Source: Heterodera schachtii
Taxonomy: Eukaryota; Nematoda; Chromadorea; Rhabditida; Heteroderidae
Assembly (NCBI GenBank): GCA_023374025.1
Contig: SIJG01000003.1
Location: 2,572,416 to 2,636,415, forward strand
Direction: 5' to 3'
Length of the DNA stretch: 64,000 nucleotides
Position numbers and translations under genes: made by a program. The notes below the pieces were generated by a model. It was not told the DNA's origin. It saw only the letters and a list, made by a program, of their open reading frames with translations, and ran no database searches. Below are positions 47,811 to 62,165 of the stretch, piece after piece; the first letter of the stretch is position 1, and each line of letters starts with the position of its first letter.

Positions 47811-50800
47811 TCGTTGGCCAAATGTCCTTCTCCCCCGGGGCGCTGCTGTTGTCCCCGCCCCCAAAATGCGGGGAATTGAGGGAAATGGAGCGGGCGGGCG
47901 GGAGAGGGGGGCGGGGGATGGACGAAAAGAAGAAACAGCACAACATACACACTCACATATATACATAGGCCAGCAGCAGAAGGGGTCGGCCATTGGGGGG
48001 GGGAGGGGCCTCGGCCTGGGCCCTGTGGCCAAGGCCAACCGACGCCACAATCGACCAACCAACCAACCAGCAGCAGTTTCCCATCCCATCCCCCCCCCCG
48101 GGCGCCCCCCCCCCCCTTCTCTCCCCAACCATTTGTCGTAAACAATGGATTGGTTCCCTCTCCCCCCCCCCTCCCCCATCGACCTGCTTTGCTGGCTGGG
48201 CCGGCTTGGCCTCGCCTTTCCACCGCCCTTCAACTGCTGCTGCTGGCCACCACCACCGCCGCTTCCGACCGACCGGCTTCTTCATTCTCATCCAGTAGTA
48301 GCCAAATCCATCGCTATTTTGCCGCCGTTTCCTGCTGCTGTCGTTGCATTTCCCATTTCCTCCCCGCCCCCCCCCCCATTTTACGCTCCAAAATCAATCC
48401 ATCCATCTCAAATCTTACTAATGATAACCCCCTCTCATGCCCATGCCATCTTAAACCACCCAAATCCCACCCCCACCCATCCTAATTCCTTTTTCTCTCT
48501 CTCACTCTCTCTCCCCCTAAATTTCACCCACATTCATCTTTTAGTCGAAAGCGATTGCTCTGCTCTGTGCTGACACCAAAACACTGATTCTCACAGTGAA
48601 GCAATTTATCTCCGGCGAACGCGGCGAACCCCGCGGCGCCATTTCCGGTCCATTTTTCCAACAACGACAACAAAAACAACAGAGGGACAGAGAAAGAGAG
48701 CGGCAGACGACAACGACACCGCCTTTTGTCCCTCCATTATTATCGAATTATTATTATCAATATTTCCGTTAATTGATCATCCGATCCGTCGCAAGACAGC
48801 AACGAATTTTGTGTGTGTGTGTTTGTTTGTCACACAATTCACGGAACAGCAACATCATCAGAGAACAGTACGACCGACAACAACAAATTTTCTGTTTTTG
48901 TTTTCTCCCTAATCTGCTGAACGCGGCGGCACCCTCAACACAAAAACAAACGACGAAAATGTGAGAAAACAAATTCCCACTCGGACCCCACCCACCACCA
49001 CGAGTTCGAGCAGTTCAATTTTTGTGTTTATGGGACCAAAAGCGAGCGACCCCCAAATTGGTTGACTTTTTTGGTCCGAAAATGCAAATTTAAATTACAT
49101 TTTCGATGATTCGGGAAATCTTTCAAATATTTATCATTTTAAATAATGATCAAAGCGAGTCCGAAAACCCAAGAAACATGCTTTTCTTGCCATTCAATTC
49201 AAAATTTTTTGCAAAAATGGGCCGAGAGGGGCAAGGCTTTTCTTTGGCATTCATTTCCCCATTTTCCAAGTCTGACCAATGGCCAAGCAATCTCCGAGTT
49301 TAATCTCGGCTAAGCCCCCAAATTGTTAGGAGGCACAATTAATGGCCAATGCTTTCCCAGCCCCATCCATCACCATCGGCAAAATCGGTGGAAGACCACG
49401 GCGGGTCGCGTTCCCCGGGGAAAAGGGAGCAAAAAGCGGCCGAAGCGAAGAAAGAATATGTAATCGGGGAAATCTTTTGGCAAAAAGTAATTCACCGCCA
49501 CCACTACCATCCCCGTACACACTTTTTTGCGGTCCTATTTTTCTTGTTTTACACATTAAACTTGGTACCCTATAACCTGTCCCACTGAAAAACAATTATA
49601 TTTGTCTGAAATTTTGAAATTATACGAAAATCGGACGAAAAAGTCCGGAACAATGAATTTTTGTCGGGTTTTTTGACTAATCCCGAAAATACAAATTGAC
49701 AATACTGAAAAACTTTTATAAAGTAAATTCATTTCCGACCGGTACAATATTTCCAAAAATTCGGAAAAGTTTCACCAACATTCCACAAAAATCCGCTTTA
49801 AAAAGAATTGTCTCCTCATTTTGGGGACGTGAAGTTTGACGGGAAGGGGGTAGTAAAATCAGAGGTCAGACAGTTGGATGAGGTGACGCTATGAAATTCC
49901 ACCGCTATTAATAATGACTCACTCATCTGTCAAATGGAATGAAAAATTGCGGGCATACGACCGCCGCCATCGGACGGCGGGGGTTTAGCGATTCCGAAAA
50001 GATAGCACCCGCAAACCACCACCACAAAATTAATTCATGTCACTGCCGACCGGCTTCATTTTCCATACAATTGTGACAGCAGCGGCAGCAGTTTTGTGGG
50101 GTCGGCGGGGTCAATCGCGTTTTGTCAAAAATTCACATTTTCCGCCAAAATTTCAATTTCACTCACAAATCAGATCATTGAGTGAGAGTTCAACACATTT
50201 CACGACCCCTCCGGTGATCCATTTGTGATGGATGGGATGGGAAATGGAGGGGAATTAGCTGTGGTGGAAGAATGGAAAACGGGCAGATCACAAAGCGCGT
50301 CGCTTCTCTCCTCCGCCCCACTCGCTGCTCCCTCCCCACTCTCCCCTCATTCATTTTTCATTCCCAAATCAGCAACAAAAAGATGGAAGGGGCGCGAGGG
50401 AAGGCAAATTGATTTTCTCTTCACACCAACAGCAGCAACGGAGCATTTTCAAACGCATAAAACTTGACGCTCACAAAACAATTAGGAGGTGTTGTGTTCA
50501 GTTAATTAGTTGGTCGGTTGATCGACTGTTGTTTTGCGCGTTCTGCTGACACTTTTCCCATTTTTGTTTTTTATTAATTTAATTGCATTTTTATTATTTA
50601 AATTTTATACAATTATGTCTTAATTTATGAACGAAAAACTCCTGTGCTGTAAAATAAAGCGTACGTTTGCTGCTAAATAGGGGTTTGAGATTGCGCAAAG
50701 ATACAAAAACAAAATACGATTTAAATTTATTTTTAAAAATCGCATTTGGCATAATGTTTAAATTCTTGGCTCTTTTTTAAATAATGAAATGCCAAAAAAT

Positions 50801-50980
50801 AATCGTAGTAATTTACGCGCTGCGACCAAAATGTTCAATCCCGCTTTTATCCTCTCAAAAATGTCCGGTATCCATAAGAATAAACGGAAAATTTGCCTAA
50901 AGCCAAGGACAAGAAACAAACCATAAAAATTCATAGAATTAAAGAGAAATCCCACCCCAAAATTTTTTCAAACGCTTAAT
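47811..50980. other. Upstream region of the RUN-domain gene
   Basis: Contains poly-C/poly-G runs (47,995-48,003, 48,090-48,115 and 48,364-48,376), a CAA/CGACAA-rich stretch at about 48,655-48,960 that has the look of a 5' leader, and AT-rich DNA to 50,980. No coding exon is recognised. Promoter elements cannot be named. Confidence 0.4.
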
Positions 50981-50984
50981 TCAG
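50975..50984 (+). other. 3' splice site before the RUN-domain gene
   Basis: CTTAATTCAG ends at 50,984, 61 bases before the ATG at 51,046, and no earlier coding exon is seen. It is a candidate trans-splice acceptor or 5'-UTR intron end and supports 51,046 as the start. Confidence 0.4.
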
Positions 50985-51045
50985 AAAAAGAATTGGTGGC
51001 GGTTAATTTCTGTTGATTCCATTCCCGGCTTTTGCTCAACAACAA

Positions 51046-54000
51046 ATGGTGGATTTGTACGAGTTCAACCGGCAGCGACCGTTGAGCAGCAACAGCAAAA
51101 GTCGGCCCCAAATGCTTTCCCCTGGCGCCATCGCACAAAATCAAACAGTAACAGCAGCAGCGGCATCAGGCGCCAATGTCGGCACAAATGCGGCGCCGGT
51201 GCGACGCTTTTGGCCCTCGTACATTGACCAACATGTGGCCCAGCTGGACTTTGACGCCTCCGTGATGATGATGACGAGTGCCGGCGACGAGTGCCAAAAT
51301 GACGATGACGAAGAAGACGATGATGAGGAAGACGAGGATGGTGGCGATGAAGATGGTGTTGAACAACATGGAGGAGGACGACCACAACAGCGGCGACAAA
51401 TTGGGAGCGGAATGGCACGAGGGGGAGGAGGGGCGGAAGAAACGGCACAGGACGGCAACATTTTCGAGTAATTTCGGATTTTATGGCACCACCAAATCTA
51501 AATTGTTTTAAAGACCCATTTTCAAGTAATTCGGGATTTTAATCATGGAAATCATGTTCATGGTCTATTTCCATACCCCTCCTCCCCGGGATTTTATTTG
51601 TTCCAGAATTCTGAACTCTCGTCTTACGCCAAATCAAAATTGGTTATATTCTGACAACTAAAGCCGAAGTTTGCTTGGTTTACAATCATTTTGAGTAGAC
51701 TCGTGATAACTAATTCATAAATTGACATTTACAACAACAAAAAAAAAGTAAATACAATCCATCATCTTAAATTCTCACAATCCACATAAATTTTGAAACT
51801 GGCAAAAATGAAAAAATTGTTGTTTGTTCGATTAACACTATATCGCATTTTCTCACCCATCCTTTCAAGCAGTAGCAGCAACAGCAGCAGTATGATGATG
51901 GCCATGATGGCGTTGGACGCCGCTGGCGTGGCGGCGGCAACGGCAGCGGCCGCCGACTCGGCCCAACTGATCTCAACCGACTCGCTGGACATGGAACAGT
52001 TGCGGGTCCGCTGCGAGTGCACCAAGCACAACGCCAACTACAAGCTGACCTTTGACGAGGACAGCGGCCAGTGGACCACCAGCGGCATTGGCGGCTCGTT
52101 CACCACCACTGCGACCGCAAGTCCGCCGGTGGCGCAACAACAGAAACAGCAGCACCAGAGACGGTTGAAGCAGCACCAGTTGAAGCAGTTGCTGGCGATG
52201 AACACCACCGCCACTGCCATGAATAACAACAACAACAATAGTCATGAGGAGGAGGAGGACAGGGATGGTCATGGAGATGAGGTACGGTGCACTATTACTG
52301 ATAATACTAATATTCGCTACAGCTCGTAACCAAAAATTAATGCACCCGAAGAATTTTTTTCCTAAATTTTTGACGCCGTGGAAAAAACGGGAAATTTTCG
52401 CCATATTTTGGCCATTTTAAGAGCAAATTTTGGCAACAAAAACATAGAATTGGGACTCAGGGAAACTGTTTGGGACCAAAGGGAAAAATTCAGAAAAAAA
52501 GACTTCCCTTCAATTCACTAATTTTTGAGGGAATATTTTTTTTATATATCCATTATTTAAGATTCGGTAAAAATGCCCTAAAAATTTAAGAAAAAATTTT
52601 TTTTTTTTTTTTTTAATTTTGGCCCTGGTTTGGTGTTTTCTTTTCACATTCCAAAAATCATATTGTAAACTAAATTTGCGTTTTTCATTCCAACAATTTT
52701 CATGGCAAATAAAAAATTCATTTTCCATTCCAGCGTCAACACCAGCAGCAATTGTACACCGCCATCATGGACAACAACGGCACGCTAGGACTGCAATTGT
52801 TGGAGCAGTTGAACAACGCTGACGAGGACGACGACGACCAAGTCAACGACACCAGCGCGTACAGCGCCGGCGTGTTCAATGCCACCGCCGAGAAACGAAA
52901 CGGCGTACGTCGTCGTCCGGCAACGAGTGTTGGCCATGGCACAACGACGACGGCAACTGATGGTTGGCGAAAGAACAGTTTCATGGACGCGCTGTTGAAC
53001 AACAACAACAACCCAAACCACAACGCCAACACGTCTTCTTCCGCATCGTCGACTTTCCATGGCAATAATTTCCGTGGCGATACGACGGCGACAACAAAAG
53101 GGGGCGGAGGCATGGGAATGATGACCACTTGGGGACGACTGCATCAGCAGGGCGACGACATGGGCGGAGGACAGCAGCCGCCGTTCAATTCCGAGAAGGT
53201 TCACAGGTCCGTATTTCGGAGGAGGGGGGGGGGGCAAGGGTGAAGGGGATGGATGCACTGCCCCCTCCCTCCCCCATTTTTCAAAAAAAAAAAATTTTAA
53301 GCGGATTTTTAAAGAAAAATTGGCAAACTTTTAAAATTTCTACAAATTTTTAACAAATTCGCTAAAGTGCATGGCTGGACAATTGACTATCCAAGATTTT
53401 CTCAAAATTTTACCAAAAATTCTTCAAAATTGGACATTTCAGATTAAAAAAAGGCACTCGAATTTTCCGCTCCAATTTTTTTTGGTGATAGGCCTAAAAA
53501 CCCAAACTTTTAATCCAATGAACTCACGGCTTTTCAGTCTTCCCGAGCTGAACAGCAACAAGCAACCGCAGCAGCGCGGCGGTGGCGGCATTGGCACCGA
53601 TTTGTCATCCGTCGACGGCGCCACGATTAACACAATCACAACGTTTGCCAAAGGTGCGTCAACGCCGGCAATGGCCACATATCAACAGCAGCAACCTCAA
53701 CAACAACACCAACGTGTTCAAGCAGTACATGGTTCAGTTTCGTCGTCATCATCATCGACTGGACCACGACGGCCGACCTCCTCAAGTTTGCTGGACAATT
53801 TCATCGCCACGCAACGCCAACAACAGCAGCAGCAACGGAACGTCGGCCCGCAAATGGTGGACTACGACTACTCGGAGACGTATCTGGGCAACGGACGCTA
53901 CATTGACATGAACGAAAATGGTAGGGCTTCTGTTAGTTTTTTTTCGAAATTACGGGGGGTTTTCCCGGTTTCTGTCCTCTCTTCTGAGTCTTAAAGGATG

Positions 54001-57000
54001 TCGAACTCGGGACTATCGCTCATTTGCCAAATACTAAAACAGGTTTTCCGGCATTAGTTTGACGGGCCAGACTTTTTCTTAAATCTCATGAAAAATTCTG
54101 AAATACCAACTTCTCAAAAAAATTCGGCAAATTTTCCATTTCCGTCACACAATTCATTACATGGAAAAATTGGAGTTTGCGAACAACAGCGTAAAAACGG
54201 TCTTTTTTTGGTAAACAATAATTCCAAATGATCACGCATTTTTGATTAAATTTGACAGAACCTTACTGATATGAGAAATTTTTTTGAGGGTTTTTTCCAA
54301 ATTTTCAATACCATAAAGTTCGTCCATTTTTGTCAGTTTCAGAGTCCCCTCCATTAATTATTGACTAATTACGCAATTAAGGAATGTGCCATTTGTTTGT
54401 TTTTTTCTCCAATTTTTAATTGCATTTTTCCCCTAAAATGGGATGGGATGGTGTGAACTATGAATTCATCCTCAAACTGTGATGATTTATCACACATTTG
54501 GCGTGTGATGGAACGACGGGGGCATAAAAAACAAAAAATCGTTTCTGTTTTTTTTTCAACGCCAAACTTTTGGTGGGGGCTAATCCATCACAACTTTCGT
54601 CATCATCATCGTCGTTTCGTTCCACATTACCTAGTTTTATTTATGCATTTTTTATATTATTTATATAACCAAATAATCCAAAATCCGATCGAATTGAATC
54701 GGATCGGAAAATTCCCTCGGCGCCCTTTCCCATCGCCCATTTCAATCTTTCCCGCCCTCCCCCATTCGCCGTCGTTCTGTTCGTCATTCTTTTTCATCAT
54801 TTACTCCCTCTCCCCTCTTCCCCGCGCAGAGATTGGCTATGTTCCGTCCTCCACCGCATCCATCCAACGCAGCGGTGGCGATCCCCATCATCAACAGTTG
54901 GCGCTGTTTGATTTGGATTTACGGCGTCGCCAATTGCTGCTCGGCGTTGGCGGCAGCAAAGACAGCGACAACAGCAACGACGACGACGGTGGGCCGTTGG
55001 TTGGAGCAGTAGCAGCAACAACAGCAAATGATGCGCAACCGCAACAACAACGACATCTGATGCGGACAATGATGATGAAGATGAACACCAACAGCAACAA
55101 CATGGCGACTGAGACGGCACCGCTGGGGTACAAATTGGGCAACGGCAACCAACCGCAACACAATGCCAACGCCAACCAGCAACGACAGCAGCAAAGGCGG
55201 CAGAGCCATCACCAAATGGGTGCAACCAAAACAAAGGTGGCGGAGGCAATGGCAATGCCAACAACGGCGACTATGCAGCAACAGCAACGGCGCACGTTTG
55301 CCGACCTGTCCGCCAGTCGGACAGTGCCCGACCTGAAGTTCATCGCGTTGGCACACAATGTAAGTTTGAGTTAGGCACAAGGGACGGACATTCGTCGGCG
55401 CGGGAATTTGGTCTTACAAGGGGGGACAGACTCAAAAAATTGAAAAAAGAAAGTTCGTAAGGAAAACCACCGGTTCAAAAATTATATTTTTTTAAATTTT
55501 CTTTTTTTTCATTTCACAGAATGAGGGATTTCATTTCTCCCATCCTCCAATAATCTGACAATGAACAATTTTTTTTTATGGACTACTATAAAAAATAAGG
55601 CATTCGTAATGGCCCAATTTTTCGAGAGTCACTCTCGAAATACTCAAAATAATTCACTCTGTTTGCCTTCCGATTACTAAAAAATTACATTTTCCCGTCT
55701 TTCAGGTGCCAACCATTTGTCCCCCCTCCTCCGTGTCGTTGGACAATTTGTTGTGCCGCGTGCGAAACAGTGCCACCGCCGCTGACGGCAACGGCGGCAT
55801 TGGTGGTGCAAATGCCGCGGCCATTGACGAGCTGATCGACTGCTGTGCCAGTTCAATGCGCATCCTTTCGGAGCCGGACGGCGGCGGGGCCAGCGACGGG
55901 CCCGACTCGGGCCTCGGCTCGTCCCATTCCGACGGTGAGTCAGGCCCGTAGCCAGAAAAAAAATTCGGAGGGGGGGGGGACCCTTAGATTTTTTTTGGGC
56001 TCTTCGAGCCAACATTTTTTTAATTTCAGCGCCGGGGAGCCAAAAAAAAAAGAAATTACGCCAGAAAATGACTAATTTTTTGCCATTTTGGTCAAATTTT
56101 CAAAATGTTGCACTTATTTACAAATATTCAGGCCCCTCGCACATCGAAGATTGGTCTTCACTGTCCGTGTTGTTGCCAAGGTTGGATTTTTTTCTTTCCA
56201 AGTTTGAACCAATTGCATTTTTTTGCGTGCCGTCTGAAATTAACCGGACCCGGTGGAATTCCGGGTTCTGGGAAAGGATTGGATTCATATCCTCTCATCC
56301 TTTTTCCTGCTGCTTTGTTCCTCGTTTTCGACATTTCCTTTCTATTCCTTCACCCCCCCCTCCATTAAATGGGACTCAATTGTCCCGGTTCCAAGTTTTT
56401 TTTTCTACGCCGGCGGGGCTCAGTTTATCGCTCCAAAATCTGTCAACAACGAGGAGGCAATGTGTTTTGAATAGTCCAAAAAAGTTTTGATTTGAAAGTG
56501 TGACAGGATGGCATTAGTGTCGGCAGCTGACGCATTTTCGTCCGTCCGTCTCCACCCCCCCCCCCCCCCCTCAAATTGTCCCCGTCCATGTGGCGCTAAA
56601 TTCGTCCAACTTCAAAAGCCCCAATACTTAAACGCCGCTGTTTTTGAAGTGCAAGTGCCGCCTGTGAGTCATATAAAATGCGTGTAGGGAAAGAAACGCG
56701 AGCGGCGGAAGTCAGAAATTTTTTTCACGAATGGTGTCTGTCTCTTTGTTTATTTCTCTCTCTCACACTCACTCTCCCTCTTTCTCTCTCTCTGTCTTTC
56801 CTTAGTTTCTCTGCACTTTCTCTCTGCCTGTTGTGTAGACGGAAATGTCCATTCTTTAATCCTGTCTCCTCCTCTTTTACATTCTTTTCTCTCTCACACG
56901 CTCTCTCTCTCTCTCTTTCTTTTTCTCTCTGCCTCTTTTTCAACCTTCTCTCTCACACTCTCTCTCTTTTGCCCTCCCTAATATTTTCCCTCAATTTCTC

Positions 57001-60000
57001 TCTTCACCCTCCCCTGTCCCCCCTTTCCATCACCAAATGAATGACCACAGCAAATGCGGCGGCTTCTTTTAATGCTGGCCACAGCCACACACACACTGCT
57101 CTTTCATCGTTTTATGTTTGTTTGTCTCCTTTCTTCACCCACACATTCATATTGTGGGGCCGCTTTTAAATGTGTGTGGGAAAGCGACGATTTGTTCGTA
57201 AAATGGACAAATAAATAAATGCAATAAACAAATTTAATCTGTTGGGAAAATGCACTAATGCAAAATGAGGGAACTCATCAATTTGCAAAAATAAATAAAT
57301 AAATGGAAATTGTATATGCATAGTAGAAAGTGCCGGACTTTTGAAAGGGTTGGGATTTGGATTTGGAATCAGTCCGGGATGGGGTAAATGTCCGGATCAG
57401 AATCCCGGGGGAAAATCCCGACGGGATCCCGATCCCCTCCGGTCTCTAATGTACAGTTTGATAGTATTGCAAAACAAACAATATCTCCCCTTTTTTTCTC
57501 CAAAATGGGCCTTTTAAACTGGAAAAAGTGTCTAAAATATACAAAATTCGAAGTGGGCACAAATTGTACAAAGCCGCCATCATAATTTACAACAACAATT
57601 GCAGAAATGTGCTCGAGGCGTGCTCCTTCTTCAAGACCAACAGCTTCCTGCTCACCGGCTCCTCCAATAACATTGAGGGACGACGGCCGGCGGTGCCGCC
57701 GCCGCGGTCGTTCACTTCGGCCACACTTTGGCGATTGAAAGAAAAGGTCGTTGTCGTGAAGAACAAAAAAAGCAGTTTTTTTTTTTTGAAATTTTATAAT
57801 GAATTACTAAAATTTTTTTAAATCTAAAAAATTGCTAATCTGATTTTTTTTTTCTTGAAAAGTTTCTTCCAATGGAACATAGTTGGTTAAAAATGGGGTT
57901 CCAGGCCGTGGGTTCAAATCCAGTTACCTGTGAATTTAAAAAAAAAAAAACCATTTTTTGGGTTGAGCCATGATCACGAATTTGAAAAAAAATCGGAGGG
58001 ATTTGATATTCAACGAAAAAACCATTTTTTGCCAGTCACTGTTGCCTTTCGGGTTCAAACCAATTTTGAGCAAATTAGCTTAACATTTTTGAAAAGAAGA
58101 AAATCATGGTATAATTAACAACTATGCTTTTTTTATAAAATAAAACTTTTGCAATTAGATTACCTAATTACATATATCTAACTGTCCCCCGCCCCCGTTT
58201 TGTAGGGCAATTGTTGCCTGAGGCATTGGGGCGGTGCCAACACCGATCCGTCAACGCCCACAACACCAACAATAAATGATGCGGCGCTCTGTGGCTGTTC
58301 GTCTTCGTCCTGTTGCTGCTGTTGCACTTCGTTTGGCACCACCGCCGGTTTGCCCGCGGCGGCGGCACACGGCGAACAGTGCACCAAAAGTGCCGTCTTC
58401 GCGCGCCAACAAATGTCGTCCCGCAGCCGTGCCGTGCTGTCACAAAAGCTGCGCTTGCACGCCCGCGAATTGGCACTGATTGGGTGGGAATTTGCATTTT
58501 TTTACTCCATTTTAATTAATTAATTTATTTTATGAATCGTAAGAAAATTTGGAAAAATTTTGATGCCAGCGCAGCTCAAAATTTAAAATTTTACGCTTAA
58601 TTTTCTAACTTTCTGTGTCTTGAATTTCTTGTTCTTTTGTCAAAATCTCAAAATTTACCATTTTAAATTTAAATAAAAAAACTTTTTCCTCGGCAAAACT
58701 CTCTCAAAATTCATTTATTTTAATCTTTGATTATCCTTTTGAATTGTTCTTTCCCCGGTCGAGAGTTGCTTCGAGAATTTTCTCTACAAATTTCAATTTT
58801 GAGTAATTTGAGTGCCAATGTGTGCGTGTGCTTCTTCCCCCTCCCCCCCCCCCGTTAGATTGCTTTTTTCAAGTGCCAACTTTTGTCCATTTTGGCGCCC
58901 ATTTGTTGATTGCTTTTAATGTTTGTACACTTCAAAAGAACATAATGAGAAAATTGGGAATTACTAGTAATTGAAAAAAAGATAATACAAATGAAAAAAT
59001 GTGAGGGACCGAATTTTAATTTGTGTTCATTCGACAATTAATCGCTGAATTTTAGAATTTTGTTTGAAAATGGATGTAAGTAATTACGAAAATTGGTCCT
59101 GTAAAATGTTCTTTCCGGGTTTTTTTTCTTGGAAAAGCATCGTGAGTCTCTAGGCACTATGAGCCCTGTTCCCGGTCCCAAAAATTCCGAGCTCTGTTAG
59201 TACAAAGACCCAAGCCCGTAACCAGGGGGGGAATATTTTTGAATATTGCTTAAAAAATGGCAAAAATTTAGTTTTTTTTGGCGTAAAACCGCTACAAATT
59301 TCTGTTTTTTTTTATCCCGGCGCTAAAAATTTAAAATTTTTTCGTTTATTGTCTCAAATTTCAAAAAACAAAAAATTATTCAAGTTTCACTGTATTCCAT
59401 CTTTAGTCTGCCCGTTTACGACCAGAAGCGTGCCATCATCGAACGCGTTGTTGAGGGCGTTGCCGAGCTCATCCGTGGCGCCTCCTCCGTGGTGTTGATG
59501 AAGGCGTTGGAGCGACTGCTTGGCGACGAACTGTTGCCCGGTGTCCGAATGTGGCACGTCATTTGCACAGTGACGGGGCCAGGTAAACGGAAAATTTAAA
59601 TTGAATTTTTGGGAAATTTATTTAAACGATATTCTCCCTACCACATAATTAAATACTATTTATGGCATTTAAAATTGAAAAAAAGGTTCAAATAATTAAT
59701 TTAATTACCGTTTTGATCCGAAAAAAAACCTTTTTTTTTTTAACTTTTTGTTATTACGAAAAATTTTTTGTAAAATTTTAGTCAAATTTTATAGAGATAA
59801 ACATCTTTCTTTTCATTTCAAAGGGTCCCATCAAAAAAGAGAAATATTTGTTGTTAAATTGGCCAAAATTTCCAAAAAACCAACTCTCTGCGTCCCCTCC
59901 CCCCAGGCCCGGTCACCCGCAATGTGTACCAGCTGATCCAACAGTTGGAGGCGTCCGAGAAGCCTGACCATTCTCGGGTCGGCCACTTCTTCCGCGGGCT

Positions 60001-62057
60001 GCTCTCGCTGCACTCGCTTGACGGTTGGCTGTCCTACGTGGTGCTGAAGGAGCACGTGCTGCGCCCCTTCTACGCGCCCTCCGCCTTTCTGATCGGCGCT
60101 CAGACGGCCTACCGAAGGTGTGGCACCTGAAAAATTAAAAAAATAATTTGTTTAAAAATTCGTGATTAATTGATCGGGCTGGGGCAACAGAGTCTGTAGG
60201 ACGGACTTTCAACATGGGACAGCAGGGAACGTACCATGGCTGAAAAATTCTTACAATTAGAATTATTTAAAAATCAACAAAATTCTTGAAACCTGCGAAA
60301 GTTGTCATTTTTTGGATTTTCAAAAAATAACGATTTTTTTGCCGTAGAAAAATTTTTTTTTAAATTTATTAGGTTTTGATAATTTTTTTAAGAATTTTTT
60401 TGGTTGGAGAACGATCTGTTCCGATGAAATGGTCTCCAAAGTTTCTCCTCGAAATTTTTTCTGTTTCCGTTCTGACCCTGAATACCCCGAAATACACCAA
60501 GTCAAAATCCTGGAAAACGAGGTGTTTATTTACGTTCGACTTTGTCTAATTTTTGAACTGTTCAATCCAAGAGGGGCTCGCATTTCCTCGTAAATCCAAA
60601 ATCGTATCCCAATTTAAAACAATTTGTCGTTTGTTGTTCATTGCATTGTTATCGTCCTCCTCCCCATTCACAGTTTGTACTGTCGCCTGATCGAATGTGT
60701 TGAGCTGCTGTCCGTGCTCAACCAATGCGGCGAGGCGGGCAAACGGTGGGAACGGCGACAACGGCAGCAGCAACGGGTGGCGAACACCACCGCCGTCGAC
60801 AGCGATGCCGCACGGGTCGGAGTCGTCGCCGCCAACGACGCTCACCCTTTGGATCAACGCCAAGCGCAGCAACAAATGCCAATGACGACGACGGCGCCAT
60901 GTAGCGGCGGTGCCGCCCGTCTTCCCAAGGACTCGCGCGTGCCGAAGAGTTCTTCGGTGCCGACCAAACTGGTGGCAGCAGCAGCATCAACAAAATTGTC
61001 AACGGATTGCATTGAGGAGGAGGAGCAAGAAGTTGAAGCTGTTCACTGTCAGCAGCAACAGGACGAAGCGGAAAGACAGCAGAAACAACACAATGGCATC
61101 AAATTGGAGGGTGAGAAACAAACATGAGTGTGGTGACGGAATGGTCCGAGATGCCCTCCTCCCATTTTGTCCGAGTGTAACAGGACCAACATTAAGCCTG
61201 TCCTGGTCCGGGTTTTTCAAAATCCCGGTCTCTCGCTCTCTCTATTTCTCTAGCATTCATTGTCAACAGTATTAATTTCCATATTTCAGATGTCAAATTG
61301 GTCGAAGTGCAGCAGCGAAGGAAGGAGGAGGGAAAAACGTTTGAAAATGAGCGACCAAATTCAATGGCGGACGACCACAACGACTCTAACAGCAACAACA
61401 ACGTTCAGTCAAGGGACACGGATGATGATGCTGTTGTTGGTGCTGCTGACACTGTTGTGCACGCTGTTTTGAGACCGTCCAGGATCCCAATATTAGGGTA
61501 AGGTTGATTTTGAAAATAATCCGAAATTATGGGTCATAAAAAAATATCTTCGGGAAAAGTACTGCTCGAACATGTTGGACAAAGCTGTTTTTTTGTTTAG
61601 CACGCGAAGTCGTTCGTCGATAATGTACAGCGACGGGAGCAGTCCAATTATTGCAACGCAACAACGCCACTCTCCGACGACGCTTTTCCATCGTTCGTCC
61701 AGCGCTCGCCCTACTCCGTCGTTGTCGCCCGTTTACATTTGTCCAGTCCGCGAGGCGATCACTGGCGAGCACGAGGACCAACAGTCGGCATCGCTACCGC
61801 ATGGCAGCGCTGCTGGCGGTGGCACGCTGCTGTACCCGTTGCGCAAGGGCGAGCGCGTGAGAGTGTTGGCCGTCCGTGGCGAGTACACGCGTTGCAGTCG
61901 CTTGCCTGATGCTGCTCCTGTTGTTGAACATCTCCAACAACAACAGCGGTTGGCGTTGCAGAACGGCCTGGTGCCGACCAGGACGCTCCAGTTTGGCGCC
62001 AATAATGGCACTACGGCATTGAACGACGAGCGGATGATGGAAACTGTGACTGATTGA
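51046..62057 (+). CDS. RUSC1/2 (unc-14): RUN and SH3 protein, RUSC/UNC-14 family
   Basis: Fourteen exons, every junction phase-consistent: 51046-51467, 51870-52281, 52734-53206, 53538-53920, 54830-55359, 55706-55934, 56132-56180, 57605-57746, 58206-58483, 59407-59582, 59907-60117, 60674-61110, 61290-61497 and 61601-62057. The protein is about 1,468 residues, near human RUSC2 (about 1,500). The N-terminal two thirds are low complexity (acidic run, poly-Asn, poly-Gln). The RUN domain spans about 974-1,125 (VYDQKRAIIERVVEGVAEL, RVGHFFRGLLSLHSLDGWL, YCRLIECVELLSVLNQCGE). A degenerate SH3 near 1,390-1,455 keeps RCSRLPD and GLVPT as in RUSC proteins, but with a Gln-rich insert between them. In this family RUSC2 binds Rab GTPases, and C. 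elegans UNC-14 binds UNC-51 and kinesin light chain in axons; a neuronal transport role here is inferred from homology. Confidence 0.9.
57875..57932 (+). repeat. tRNA-like remnant in intron 8
   Basis: TAGTTGGTTAA (A-box-like) is followed by GTGGGTTCAAATCC, a good B box, at about 57,908. The spacer is too short and unpaired for a real tRNA. It lies in an intron of the RUN-domain gene on the same strand. A SINE fragment is likely. Confidence 0.4.
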
Positions 62058-62159
62058 TTGACCTGTTGATCAGTGTGGTGATCGGAGTTTTGCTAATGTG
62101 CCATGAACGGACAAAGAAAAGTGGACGAAACGATGGAGACGTACAAAAAAGGACAATTA

Positions 62160-62165
62160 AATAAA
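62160..62165 (+). terminator. Poly(A) signal of the RUN-domain gene
   Basis: AATAAA about 100 bases after the TGA at 62,057, followed by AT-rich DNA. It is the first canonical hexamer downstream of the stop. Confidence 0.6.

Noticed and set aside
47368..48573. Pro/Ser-rich frames upstream of the RUN-domain gene
   Set aside because: They run through CT-rich and poly-C DNA in several frames at once, with no junction to exon 1 and no homology signal.
61559..62011. Minus-strand and alternate-frame ORFs over exon 14 of the RUN-domain gene
   Set aside because: The plus frame ends in the RUSC-type SH3 signature and joins exon 13 in phase, so the others are shadows.
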